From CAZUDI01 sp964618975 (GTDB lineage: Bacteria; Desulfobacterota; Desulfomonilia; UBA1062): a stretch of DNA of 64,000 nt. The stretch lies in the NCBI GenBank assembly GCA_964618975.1, contig CAZUDI010000001.1, positions 62,001-126,000 on the forward strand, in the 5' to 3' direction. The notes beneath the pieces are model-generated. The model saw only the letters and a list, made by a program, of their open reading frames with translations, had not been told where the DNA came from and made no database searches. The position numbers and the translations under genes are program-made. Positions 35,187-44,021 of this stretch are shown here, piece by piece (within the stretch, counting starts at the first letter, position 1; every line of letters begins with the position of its first letter).

Positions 35187-37145
35187 ATGGAAAAGAAGAA
35201 GAGTACCCGCAAATTCAAGACCGAGGTGCAGCACCTGCTGAACCTCATCATCAATTCGCTCTATTCACACCCCGAGATATTCCTCAGGGAACTCATCTCG
35301 AACAGTTCCGATGCCATCGACAAGATCAGATTCCGGGCACAGACCGAGCCCGGCATCCTCGATGGGGATACCACCTTCAAGATCAAGCTCATCCCTGACA
35401 GACAAAACCGCACCATCACCGTAGCCGACAATGGCTGCGGCATGACCTGGGACGAGGTGATCACCAATATAGGAACTATCGCCCAGAGCGGTACAGCCGC
35501 CTTCCTCCGAGCCATGGAGGAATCCAAAAAGGGCGAGACCCTGGCGCCGGAGCTGATCGGCCAGTTCGGGGTGGGCTTCTACAGTTCCTTCATAGTGGCC
35601 GACAGGGTGACCCTGATCACCCGGGCCCCCGGTGAGCAGAAAGGTGTGCGCTGGGAATCCGAAGGGAGCGGGAGCTACACCATCGAGGAGGTAGACAAGC
35701 CCGCTCGGGGCACGGCGGTCATCCTCCATCTCAAGGAACCCGGTGAAGACGAACAGGACTTCACCGACGAATGGGTACTGCGCTCGATCGTCAAGCGCCA
35801 CTCGGATTTCGTGAACTACCCCATCACCATGGACGTGACCCGCGAGGAACCGATTCCCGAGGACAAACTCATCCGCGATACCGAGGGCAAACCGGTGGGC
35901 AATACCACCCAGAAGGTCTTTGTCGAGGAAACCCTCAACTCCATGAAGGCCATCTGGGCCAGAAACAAGGATACGGTAAGCGAGACGGAGCATGAGGAAT
36001 TCTACAAACACATCAGCCACGACTGGAATCCACCCCTGGCGCACCTGCATCTGAAATTCGAGGGTACCACCGAGTACGACGCGCTGCTCTACATCCCCTC
36101 CCAGGCGCCCCTGGACCTGTTCCGTCCCGAGCACAAACACGGAATCCATCTCTACAGCAAGCGGGTCTTCATCATGGACGACTGCAAGGAACTCATCCCC
36201 GAGTACCTCACCTTCGTACATGGAGTGGTGGACGCCCCGGACCTGAACCTGAACGTCAGCCGCGAGATCCTGCAGCAGGACCGTCTGGTCAGGAACATCC
36301 GCACCAATCTCGTCAAGAAGATCCTCGAGCTTTTCGAGGGCCTGGACGAGGAGACGTACGACAAGTTCTACAGCGAGTTCGGCGAGATGCTCAAGATGGG
36401 TGTCTACCTGGACCACGAGAACAAGGACCGCATCTCACATCTCATCCGTTATCGCACCACCAAGGCTTCGGAGAAAGGCATCTCCCTTGAGACCTATGTC
36501 GAGCGTATGGCGCCCGGCCAGGAGAACATCTACTACATCACCGGCGACAACCTCGCCGCCCTCATCAACAGCCCGCACCTGGAGCGGCTCAAGGACAGGG
36601 ATTACGAGGTCCTGCTCATGACCGACCCGGTGGATGAGTTCGTGGTGCAGACCCTGAGGGAATTCGCGGGCAAGCCCCTCAAGAGCGCCCAGAAAGGGGA
36701 CCTCGATGAACCCCACGACGAGGACCATGCAGACTTCACACCCCTGTTCGGCCATATCAAGCAACACCTCGACGACCGGGTGAAGGAGGTCAAGGCCTCC
36801 ACCCACCTCAAAGATTCCCTGGCCTGTCTGTCCGGAGACACCTACGAGATGAGCACCTACCTGGAGAAGTTGCTCAAGGCCAGCGGCCAGCAGGTGCCCC
36901 AGATCAAACGCGTGCTCGAACTCAATGTGGACCACCCGGTCTTTTCTCAGATCAAGGCCCTCTTTGAGAAGGATGCCAGCGATGCAAACCTTGTGGACTA
37001 TATTGATGTGCTCTATGACATGGCCGTCATCGCCGAGGGCGGCAGGATCGAGAATGCAGCCCGCCTCTCGCGCATCATCGGTGACCTCATGACCGAGGCC
37101 CTGGCGGTGGGCGAACTCATGGGCACACCCCCAACCGAGGCTTGA
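35187..37145 (+). CDS. htpG: Chaperone HtpG (Hsp90)
   Basis: The 652-residue cytoplasmic ATP-dependent chaperone is close to the usual length (about 630). The GHKL ATPase domain has ELISNSSDAIDKIR with the catalytic Glu, DNGCGM, and the lid motif GQFGVGFYSSF. The middle domain carries the arginine region NVSREILQQDR, and the C-terminal dimerisation domain ends in TPPTEA. Insertions around residue 520 (DEPHDEDHAD) are acidic and common in bacterial HtpG. SD ACAGGAGAGG precedes the ATG. A sigma-32-like site suggests heat induction. It ends 43 bases before a convergent zinc-ribbon gene, with a long perfect hairpin between. Confidence 0.95.
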   Translation: MEKKKSTRKFKTEVQHLLNLIINSLYSHPEIFLRELISNSSDAIDKIRFRAQTEPGILDGDTTFKIKLIPDRQNRTITVADNGCGMTWDEVITNIGTIAQSGTAAFLRAMEESKKGETLAPELIGQFGVGFYSSFIVADRVTLITRAPGEQKGVRWESEGSGSYTIEEVDKPARGTAVILHLKEPGEDEQDFTDEWVLRSIVKRHSDFVNYPITMDVTREEPIPEDKLIRDTEGKPVGNTTQKVFVEETLNSMKAIWARNKDTVSETEHEEFYKHISHDWNPPLAHLHLKFEGTTEYDALLYIPSQAPLDLFRPEHKHGIHLYSKRVFIMDDCKELIPEYLTFVHGVVDAPDLNLNVSREILQQDRLVRNIRTNLVKKILELFEGLDEETYDKFYSEFGEMLKMGVYLDHENKDRISHLIRYRTTKASEKGISLETYVERMAPGQENIYYITGDNLAALINSPHLERLKDRDYEVLLMTDPVDEFVVQTLREFAGKPLKSAQKGDLDEPHDEDHADFTPLFGHIKQHLDDRVKEVKASTHLKDSLACLSGDTYEMSTYLEKLLKASGQQVPQIKRVLELNVDHPVFSQIKALFEKDASDANLVDYIDVLYDMAVIAEGGRIENAARLSRIIGDLMTEALAVGELMGTPPTEA

Positions 37146-37150
37146 GGAGC

Positions 37151-37189
37151 AGGAGATGGCCCCCGCCCAACGGGCGGGGGCCATCTCCT
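37151..37189. terminator. Perfect 18-bp hairpin between convergent genes
   Basis: AGGAGATGGCCCCCGCCC (37151-37168), loop AAC, then its exact complement (37172-37189). It could end transcription from both htpG and the convergent zinc-ribbon gene. There is no T-run on either side, so it is not a textbook intrinsic terminator. It overlaps the first base of the neighbouring stop codon. Confidence 0.6.
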
Positions 37190-37347
37190 CAGTAGGTCGC
37201 GCCCCCCTCGTCGTAGATCTTGCGCAGGAGTTCCTGGTCCACCGTCCCCTTTTCCACGAAGTGGTTGGGTTCGGCCCCGCAATAGGGACACGCCTCCTCG
37301 GGATCGGTGATATCCTCTCCGCATATACCGCAGACCATCGGCTTCAT
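37189..37347 (-). CDS. 52-residue zinc-ribbon/rubredoxin-like protein
   Basis: A tiny gene of 53 codons with ATG after GGGAGGT. The protein MKPMVCGICGEDITD carries Cys6 and Cys9 in CGIC, and Cys20 and Cys23 in CPYC, the two-knuckle pattern of a rubredoxin-type zinc ribbon. It ends EGGATY. It could bind zinc or iron; too small to be an enzyme by itself. Similar short proteins annotated as rubredoxin-like or zinc-ribbon occur widely in anaerobes. Codon use fits its neighbours. It is convergent with htpG. Confidence 0.75.
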   Translation of the reverse strand: MKPMVCGICGEDITDPEEACPYCGAEPNHFVEKGTVDQELLRKIYDEGGATY

Positions 37348-37769
37348 CGCGACCTCCCTTGCTCATTTTTTGACATGTCTTCATGGAGTGTTTATGCCAA
37401 CAAAACACCTCCCCGATCGACAAACATTCACGCCTGGCAGTCATGGCCTCCTCTCCCAACCGCAAGACCTGGTTCGTCCTGCGTCCTGTAATAATGAGCA
37501 GGGTTCCCCTGGACAAGCCCTGTAAACCTGCTGAAGCCGTCAAAGGCGGGACTTGCGACCGGGAGAACGATTCAATATTTCAGGTACACTGTAACCCGGC
37601 CGGCAAAAGCCCCTGCACCACGCCACCGACCAGGAGATGTCTGATCCCCGAGGAAAGACCTCGGGGATCGAAGAGTTGCCCGGGCAGGCCGCGACCTGTC
37701 CGGGCTGAAAGCCGCCTGGAGGAGATAGACCGGCGCCTTGTCGGGCGAGTCAGTCTGGGGCAACGGCAC
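37348..37769. other. Intergenic region with a degenerate repeat and a hairpin
   Basis: No gene supported. It contains repeat copy N (37488-37572) and an 11-bp perfect hairpin GATCCCCGAGG-AAAGA-CCTCGGGGATC (37643-37669). The hairpin has no T-run on either strand and lies about 100 bases beyond the end of the EamA gene. Confidence 0.5.
37488..37572 (+). repeat. Dispersed intergenic repeat, copy N (degenerate)
   Basis: TTCCCCTGGACAAGCCCTG, then GCCGTCAAAGGCGGG and TTGCGACCGG align with the consensus with several changes; the hairpin core is partly preserved. Lower confidence than the others. Confidence 0.4.
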
Positions 37770-38765
37770 TCAGGCTGTGCCCTGAACGCTCCCGCCCCTT
37801 GAGGGCCTCCCGAAGCTCGTCGTGGCCACGATACCGGCCAAACAGACCAGGGTAGCCCCGATGCCGGTGAACATGTCCAGGGACTCGCCCCAGACGACCC
37901 ACCCGATCAGGGCGGCAAATACCACGGTAGCGTAGATGAAGGGACCCACCTGGGAGGCCGGGGCCAGACTATAGCCCTTGGTCATCAGAAACTGTCCGGC
38001 CATGGCCACCACCCCGATGAGCAGCAACAGGCCCCAGGTCCCCCGACCGGGCGTCTGCCAGGCCCACATAAGGGGCAGGCCCGAGATCAGGGTGGCCAGC
38101 AAGGTGTAGAAGAACACGATGCGAACAGGCGGCTCGGTGGCGGACATGCGCCTGATGGTTACCATGGCCACCGAGGCCATGGCCGCGGCCCCCAGGGCTA
38201 CGAGGGCGGCCGCCTGGAAAAGACCGGCGCCCGGTTTGAGGATGAACACTACCCCAACAAATCCGATCACGACTGCACTGCCCACACGGTGGGAGACCTT
38301 CTCATGTATCCACAGGGATGCCACCAAGGGGATGATCAGCGGGCTGGTATAGGAGAGGAGCACGGCTTCGGCCAGCTTCATGTGGGCCAGGGCATAAAAA
38401 TAGCAGTACATGGCGCCCAATCCCGCCGCCGAGCGCAGGAGGTGCAATCCCGGTACGGTCGTCCTGAGCTGGTCGGGCGAATGCCGGGCAAGAAAGAGGG
38501 GCACCACGAAAAGGAGGGCGAAAAGGTTGCGGAAAAAAACGATCATCTCGTTGGGCAGGCAGGTTGAGGCCTGCCGGATAAGCGCCCCCAGGGTTGCAAA
38601 CATCAGGGCCGAGCCCAGGATATAGAGCGCACCGGCACAAGCCCCCCCGGGGTGCGCTGTCGAACCCTCTGCAGAAGATACCCTCACCCTGGGCCCATAA
38701 CACACCTCCACTTGCAGTTCAACCGGATCAGCGACATTTTTCAGTGGCACGAAATATTTTTCCAT
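37770..38765 (-). CDS. EamA/DMT-superfamily permease
   Basis: The 331-residue protein has an unusual 45-residue polar N-terminus and then ten hydrophobic segments, in two EamA repeats (about 45-180 and 190-315). The first repeat carries MFATLGALIRQAS and the second GQFLMTKGYSLAPASQVGPF, the usual conserved positions near the ends of each repeat. Substrate is unknown; relatives export amino acids, purines or metabolites. There is no good SD at 38763-38765, and TATACC lies just before the ATG, so a short leader or a later start cannot be excluded. It is divergent from citrate synthase. Confidence 0.78.
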   Translation of the reverse strand: MEKYFVPLKNVADPVELQVEVCYGPRVRVSSAEGSTAHPGGACAGALYILGSALMFATLGALIRQASTCLPNEMIVFFRNLFALLFVVPLFLARHSPDQLRTTVPGLHLLRSAAGLGAMYCYFYALAHMKLAEAVLLSYTSPLIIPLVASLWIHEKVSHRVGSAVVIGFVGVVFILKPGAGLFQAAALVALGAAAMASVAMVTIRRMSATEPPVRIVFFYTLLATLISGLPLMWAWQTPGRGTWGLLLLIGVVAMAGQFLMTKGYSLAPASQVGPFIYATVVFAALIGWVVWGESLDMFTGIGATLVCLAGIVATTSFGRPSRGGSVQGTA

Positions 38766-38810
38766 GGTATAGTTGAATGCTTATAAAACTACGGCACGCA
38801 TTTTTCTCTC

Positions 38811-38890
38811 AGCAAGGGTATGACCCCCGTGGCAGGCCCGAGCACCCCTTTAAGCCGCCAGTGTCGGGGGAAAACGGCTCAGAACGATGA
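38811..38890 (+). repeat. Dispersed intergenic repeat, copy F (degenerate)
   Basis: AAGGGTATGACCCCC, GCACCCCTTTAAGCCGCC and GTCGGGGGAAAACGGCTCAGAACGATGA align to the consensus with the hairpin partly decayed. It lies in the leader of the citrate synthase gene, before its SD. Confidence 0.55.
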
Positions 38891-38915
38891 GAAAGCCGTG
38901 CCATGAGAGGAAGAC

Positions 38916-40265
38916 ATGGAAGAGATACTGAACAAGATCGAACAGCTCGCGATCTCGCATGACAAGCTGTCGCCCGAGCTCATCAAGGAAAAGGATATCA
39001 AGCTCGGCCTGCGCAACCCGGATGGCACGGGGGTGGTGGCCGGCATCACCTCCAAGGGTCTGGTGATCGGATACCGCAAGATTCCCTCCGGTAACGGCGA
39101 CGATTTCAACGTCGAACCGCTGGAGGGCAAGCTGCTCTACTGCGGCTACGATGTCGCGACCCTGGTGCAGAACATCTACAACGAGCGTCGCTTCGGATTC
39201 GACGAAGTCACCTACCTCCTGCTGACAGGCGAACTGCCCAACGCCTCGGATCTGGAGAGCTTCACACGCGCCCTGGCCCGCCGGCGCGCCCTTACAAAGA
39301 TCGAGCGGGGCATCCTCATGCAGGAGGCCGTGAACGACAACCAAATGTACGCCCTCCACGCCGTGATCTCCCATCTGAGCCGTTGCGACCCCATCCCCGA
39401 TGCCACCGACATCAAAACCGTCAGCGAGCGCTGCTTCAACCTTATCGCCAAGTTCCCCACCGTGGTGGCCTACAACTATAACGTCATGCGCTACCTCAAG
39501 GGCGCCAACCTACGCATTATCAAGCCCGAGCCCAGCCTTTCCACGGCCGAGAACTTTCTGTACATGCTCAAGGGGAAGCTTCCCACCGAGTTCGAGGCCT
39601 ATCTCTTCGATCTGGCCCTCATCCTCCACGCCGAGCACGGCGGCGGAAACAATTCCACCTTTACGGTGCGCACCGTCTCCTCCAGCGGCGCCAATACCTA
39701 TATGGCGATCTGCTCCGGGCTCGCCTCGCTCAGCGGGCCGCTGCACGGCGGCGCCAACGAGGCGGTCATGCGCATGATGAAGTCCATCAAGAAAAACGTA
39801 AGAGACTGGAGCGACCGCGACGAGATCAGGGTCTACCTCGAACGCATCCTTGATGGCAGCGCCCACGATCACAAGGGCAAGATCTACGGCCTGGGGCATG
39901 CGGTCTATACCCTGTCGGATCCCCGGGCCGTACTCCTGCGCCAGAAGGCCGAGCAGTACGCCCGCATCAAGGGCGCTCTCGACGAGTTCATGCTCTACGA
40001 CTTGGTGGCCGAGGTCGGCCGGGATCTGTTCATGCAGCGCAAAGGGATCGTCATCGCCCCCAATGTGGATTTCTATTCCGGGTTTGTCTACAAGCTCATG
40101 GGCATCCCCAAAGAGCTCTACACCCCCATCTTCGCCATGGCCCGCGTGGTGGGCTGGGCCGCCCACCGCATCGAGCAGATCATCCAGTCCAAGGTTATCC
40201 GGCCGGCCTATGTCTCGTCCCTGTCGCAGGAGATCGAGTACATCCCCCTGCCCCGGCGCGGATGA
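38916..40265 (+). CDS. gltA: Citrate synthase
   Basis: Condenses oxaloacetate and acetyl-CoA. The 449-residue protein has the catalytic histidine pair in AEHGGGNNSTF and GLGHAVYTLSDPRA, the loop SLSGPLHGGANEAV, and the catalytic Asp in PNVDFYSGFVYKLMGIP. The length and N-terminal extension (MEEILNKIEQL...) resemble the anaerobe/Gram-positive type rather than the short type II form. A 2-methylcitrate activity cannot be excluded. SD GAGAGGAAG precedes the ATG. It is transcribed alone, with repeat F upstream and a GC-rich palindrome downstream. Confidence 0.93.
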   Translation: MEEILNKIEQLAISHDKLSPELIKEKDIKLGLRNPDGTGVVAGITSKGLVIGYRKIPSGNGDDFNVEPLEGKLLYCGYDVATLVQNIYNERRFGFDEVTYLLLTGELPNASDLESFTRALARRRALTKIERGILMQEAVNDNQMYALHAVISHLSRCDPIPDATDIKTVSERCFNLIAKFPTVVAYNYNVMRYLKGANLRIIKPEPSLSTAENFLYMLKGKLPTEFEAYLFDLALILHAEHGGGNNSTFTVRTVSSSGANTYMAICSGLASLSGPLHGGANEAVMRMMKSIKKNVRDWSDRDEIRVYLERILDGSAHDHKGKIYGLGHAVYTLSDPRAVLLRQKAEQYARIKGALDEFMLYDLVAEVGRDLFMQRKGIVIAPNVDFYSGFVYKLMGIPKELYTPIFAMARVVGWAAHRIEQIIQSKVIRPAYVSSLSQEIEYIPLPRRG

Positions 40266-40631
40266 TGATAGTGCGGGTGGCGCCCCCCGGGGGCGCGTGC
40301 GGCCGGTCACCATTGCCTGTCTGCTCGGGGCATGAAACCGGACACGCGCCAGAGGAGATCACCCGGGAGACGGACGCCCCTGCCCGGGTCAACGGTACAT
40401 ACAGGACCCGACAAGGCCCTCATCCCCACTGCACCACCGCCCCTGTCCCATGCCGCCACGGCGCATTATCAGGCCCTTTGCCGCCGTTGAGATGGGACAG
40501 AATGCAAATGATGTCTTGAAATAATTCCTCAATCAACGTATGCAGGATACCTGTCTTGAAATTCCATGTGCCTTGCGATGCCATATCCGTGGCAGTGTTT
40601 GCATGTCATCTCATGGAGGAGGGGCAACATC
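40266..40631. other. Intergenic region after citrate synthase
   Basis: No gene found. GCGCCCCC-C-GGGGGCGC at 40280-40296 is a perfect 8-base palindrome with a 1-base centre, perhaps part of a terminator; no T-run follows. The rest shows no repeat copy. Confidence 0.5.
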
Positions 40632-40979
40632 GTGGAGAACAGGGTGGAAGCATTCAGGGAAGAAAGACGCGCATACGCCCGCAGGCCGGTGAGGGCCGTG
40701 GCCCTGATGAAGGTGGGTATCGCCTACAGCGGACGCGGGTATATCAAGGACATCTCTCAGGGCGGGGTGTGCCTCGACACCCGGGCCGTCTTCAGTGTCG
40801 TCCGGCCGCAGAAGGCAGCCTTCATGAAGGGGATGTCCGCCAAGGTAAGCATTCCGTCCGAATCCATAACGATCCATGGCACGCTGATCCGCATCGATCC
40901 CCTCGCCCGCGAGGCGGCTATCTGCGTCACCGAGACCTCGGATGACGAGCTGTGGCACAGGCTGTGCCGCGGGGAATGA
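40632..40979 (+). CDS. PilZ-domain protein
   Basis: The 115-residue protein starts at GTG with GGAGGAGG 7 bases ahead; an ATG at 40566 has no SD and would add residues unlike any PilZ. RRAYARRPVRAVALMK is a basic N-terminal motif of PilZ type, and DISQGGVCLDTRA gives the second motif DxSxxG. The first arginine motif is spread more than usual (RRAYARRP), so binding strength is uncertain. Likely c-di-GMP-responsive single-domain adaptor. It lies 25 bases from the convergent receiver gene. Confidence 0.78.
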   Translation: MENRVEAFREERRAYARRPVRAVALMKVGIAYSGRGYIKDISQGGVCLDTRAVFSVVRPQKAAFMKGMSAKVSIPSESITIHGTLIRIDPLAREAAICVTETSDDELWHRLCRGE

Positions 40980-41004
40980 GGTCGCTGCCCAGATCGGACA
41001 GGCC

Positions 41005-41454
41005 CTAAACCCGTGAGACGCTGCGGGCGAAGTCCGCATCCTTGAGCAATCGCTTGGCAAAGGTTAGGTACTTGTTGACGATCGATCTCACGGCCAGTTG
41101 CAGGGCGTAGGGTTTGACCGGCTTTTCCAGGAGATAATTCACGTCCTGGGCGACGCACATGTTCACCACGTCATCGCTGGCCTTGCCGGTGATCATGATC
41201 GTATCGTTGCAGGCCGAGGGGAAACGCTCCTCGATGGCATCCAGGAAGGCAAATCCGTTCTTGTCTCCCACAAAGACGTCCAGGATGAAGATCATGATGC
41301 CGTTGCGGCACGTCAGGCAGTAGTGCGCGGCCTCATCGATATCGGTAAAGGTCAGGATCTCACCCCAGCTATAGAACTTCGCTATGGTCTCGGTGATTAC
41401 CGAGCATACCTCCTCCTCGTCGTCGATGATAATCACATCGAGCCCTTCGGACAT
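41005..41454 (-). CDS. Single-domain response regulator receiver protein
   Basis: The 149-residue protein has the acidic pocket IIDDEEEV (residues 9-16), the phospho-acceptor Asp in FILDVFVGD (about 59), the conserved Thr/Ser region MITGKA, and the Lys in LEKPVKPYA (about 109). No output domain follows; the C-terminal helix FAKRLLKDADFARSVSRV is short. It is a stand-alone receiver of the CheY/Spo0F type. SD AGAAGGGGG precedes the ATG. Two hybrid kinases in the window (23865 and 55239) could phosphorylate it, but there is no adjacency. Confidence 0.85.
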   Translation of the reverse strand: MSEGLDVIIIDDEEEVCSVITETIAKFYSWGEILTFTDIDEAAHYCLTCRNGIMIFILDVFVGDKNGFAFLDAIEERFPSACNDTIMITGKASDDVVNMCVAQDVNYLLEKPVKPYALQLAVRSIVNKYLTFAKRLLKDADFARSVSRV

Positions 41455-41607
41455 CTTTTCCCCCTTCTGCGATTGGTGCGCGGATGATATCCCCTGCTCC
41501 GTGTGCGGACCACTATAGTCTTTGTCGAGAGAGAAGACAACATCTTCGCACGCCCCGGTTCAGGGGCCCCGCTGGGGGAGATCCTTTATAATCCCCGATT
41601 ACGCTTG

Positions 41608-41623
41608 TGTGACTGCGGTCACG
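41608..41623 (+). promoter_or_regulatory. CRP-like binding site
   Basis: TGTGA-CTGCGG-TCACG matches the CRP consensus TGTGA-N6-TCACA at nine of ten specified bases. It is centred about 60 bases before the predicted start of the exported-protein transcript, the usual class I position. The genome encodes a CRP/FNR-family protein only by assumption. Confidence 0.45.
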
Positions 41624-41639
41624 CCATTGCATTCCCTCT

Positions 41640-41668
41640 TTGGTGGATAAATCAATTTCCACTATATT
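41640..41668 (+). promoter_or_regulatory. Probable promoter of the exported protein gene
   Basis: TTGGTG (41640-41645), a 17-base spacer, TATATT (41663-41668). Transcription would start near 41675, about 50 bases before the ATG at 41727. Confidence 0.45.
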
Positions 41669-41726
41669 TTCTGACAGATAACCCTGGCCTCGCCCTTGCT
41701 TCCGATCAATGAACAGGAGAAGGCCC

Positions 41727-42443
41727 ATGCGACGCCTCCAGGGAATACGAATCTTCATCATCGTTATCCTGACCGCCCTCGGTCTTGTTGCGCCCTCACG
41801 GGCCTTGGAGCCCTTCTCCGAATCCTGTGCGGCCATCACCCTCCATGAGCCCCCTTCCCTGGTTCCCCGCCACCAGAAACTTCTCCTATCCAGGGAAAGG
41901 CCTGCTGCCACACCTCAGGTCAAGGCCTCCCCGTCCGCGAGTGCCCCAGTTGGGAGGTTCCCCTTTGATGGTCTGGCCTGGCTGTGCAGCCCGCACGGCG
42001 CCCCGGGCGCCGTGGCCCCCCTCGTCCAGGGGGCCTACAACCTCACCGCCCAGGTGGCCCTCGCCTTCCGCGGTCACCTCGATCACTTCACCGGCCGGGC
42101 GTCGTCCGCCCCCCCGGAGGAAACCGTCTCGGTAAACGCCTATTCCGTCTTCCTGGGTCCGACCTTCGAGCTTGCAGATCTCGGGGAGGTCTGTCTGAGA
42201 GGAGAACTCAGTGTAGGCTACCGTCTACTCGATCACCGCGGCGGCCTCCTGGCAAAGGCCGATAGCGTCCTGAGCACGGGGAGTTCGTTCTCGCTGGGCC
42301 TCGAGGGGAAGCGCCTGGCACTCTGGATGGGACTCAATCTCTTCAGGGCGGCCAGCGCGCCTGGCGCAGCGTCGACACCGGCCTTTGAGGACCTCGACAC
42401 CTCGCAGGCCTTCTGCTACCTCACCTATCGGTTCGGCAGATAG
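41727..42443 (+). CDS. Exported protein of unknown function, beta-barrel-like C-terminus
   Basis: The 238-residue protein has an N-terminal signal peptide (RIFIIVILTALGLVAPSRA, cleavage after the second Ala-x-Ala-like site near residue 27). The mature part is low in Cys, and its C-terminal half alternates hydrophobic residues (AYSVFLGPTFELAD, SFSLGLEG) and ends in an aromatic-rich YRFGR, like small outer-membrane barrels. I recognise no family. The ATG at 41727 has AGGAGAAGG ahead; one six codons earlier lacks an SD. A CRP-like site and promoter lie upstream. Confidence 0.6.
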   Translation: MRRLQGIRIFIIVILTALGLVAPSRALEPFSESCAAITLHEPPSLVPRHQKLLLSRERPAATPQVKASPSASAPVGRFPFDGLAWLCSPHGAPGAVAPLVQGAYNLTAQVALAFRGHLDHFTGRASSAPPEETVSVNAYSVFLGPTFELADLGEVCLRGELSVGYRLLDHRGGLLAKADSVLSTGSSFSLGLEGKRLALWMGLNLFRAASAPGAASTPAFEDLDTSQAFCYLTYRFGR

Positions 42444-42477
42444 GTCTGTCTCGGGCAACGCACAGGACGCCCGCATA

Positions 42478-43908
<1,431 letters not shown>

Positions 43909-43915
43909 GCTCACA

Positions 43916-43944
43916 TGAATATGTGCTTTATCCCTACCTGTCAA
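43916..43944 (-). promoter_or_regulatory. Promoter of pyk, possibly leaderless
   Basis: On the minus strand a perfect TTGACA (43944-43939), 17 bases, then TATTCA (43921-43916). The -10 ends 7 bases before the pyk ATG at 43908. Confidence 0.5.
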
Positions 43945-44021
43945 TACGAACGGACCAGCGCCGCTTCTGCCTGGCGGGTCTTTCCCGGCAGCAAGCAGTC
44001 CGGGTACTGGTTTGCAGGGAT

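Noticed and set aside
37383..37802. 139-codon plus-strand frame upstream and opposite the EamA gene end
   Set aside because: Rich in Cys, Pro and Arg, no motif, and it runs across repeat N and a hairpin.
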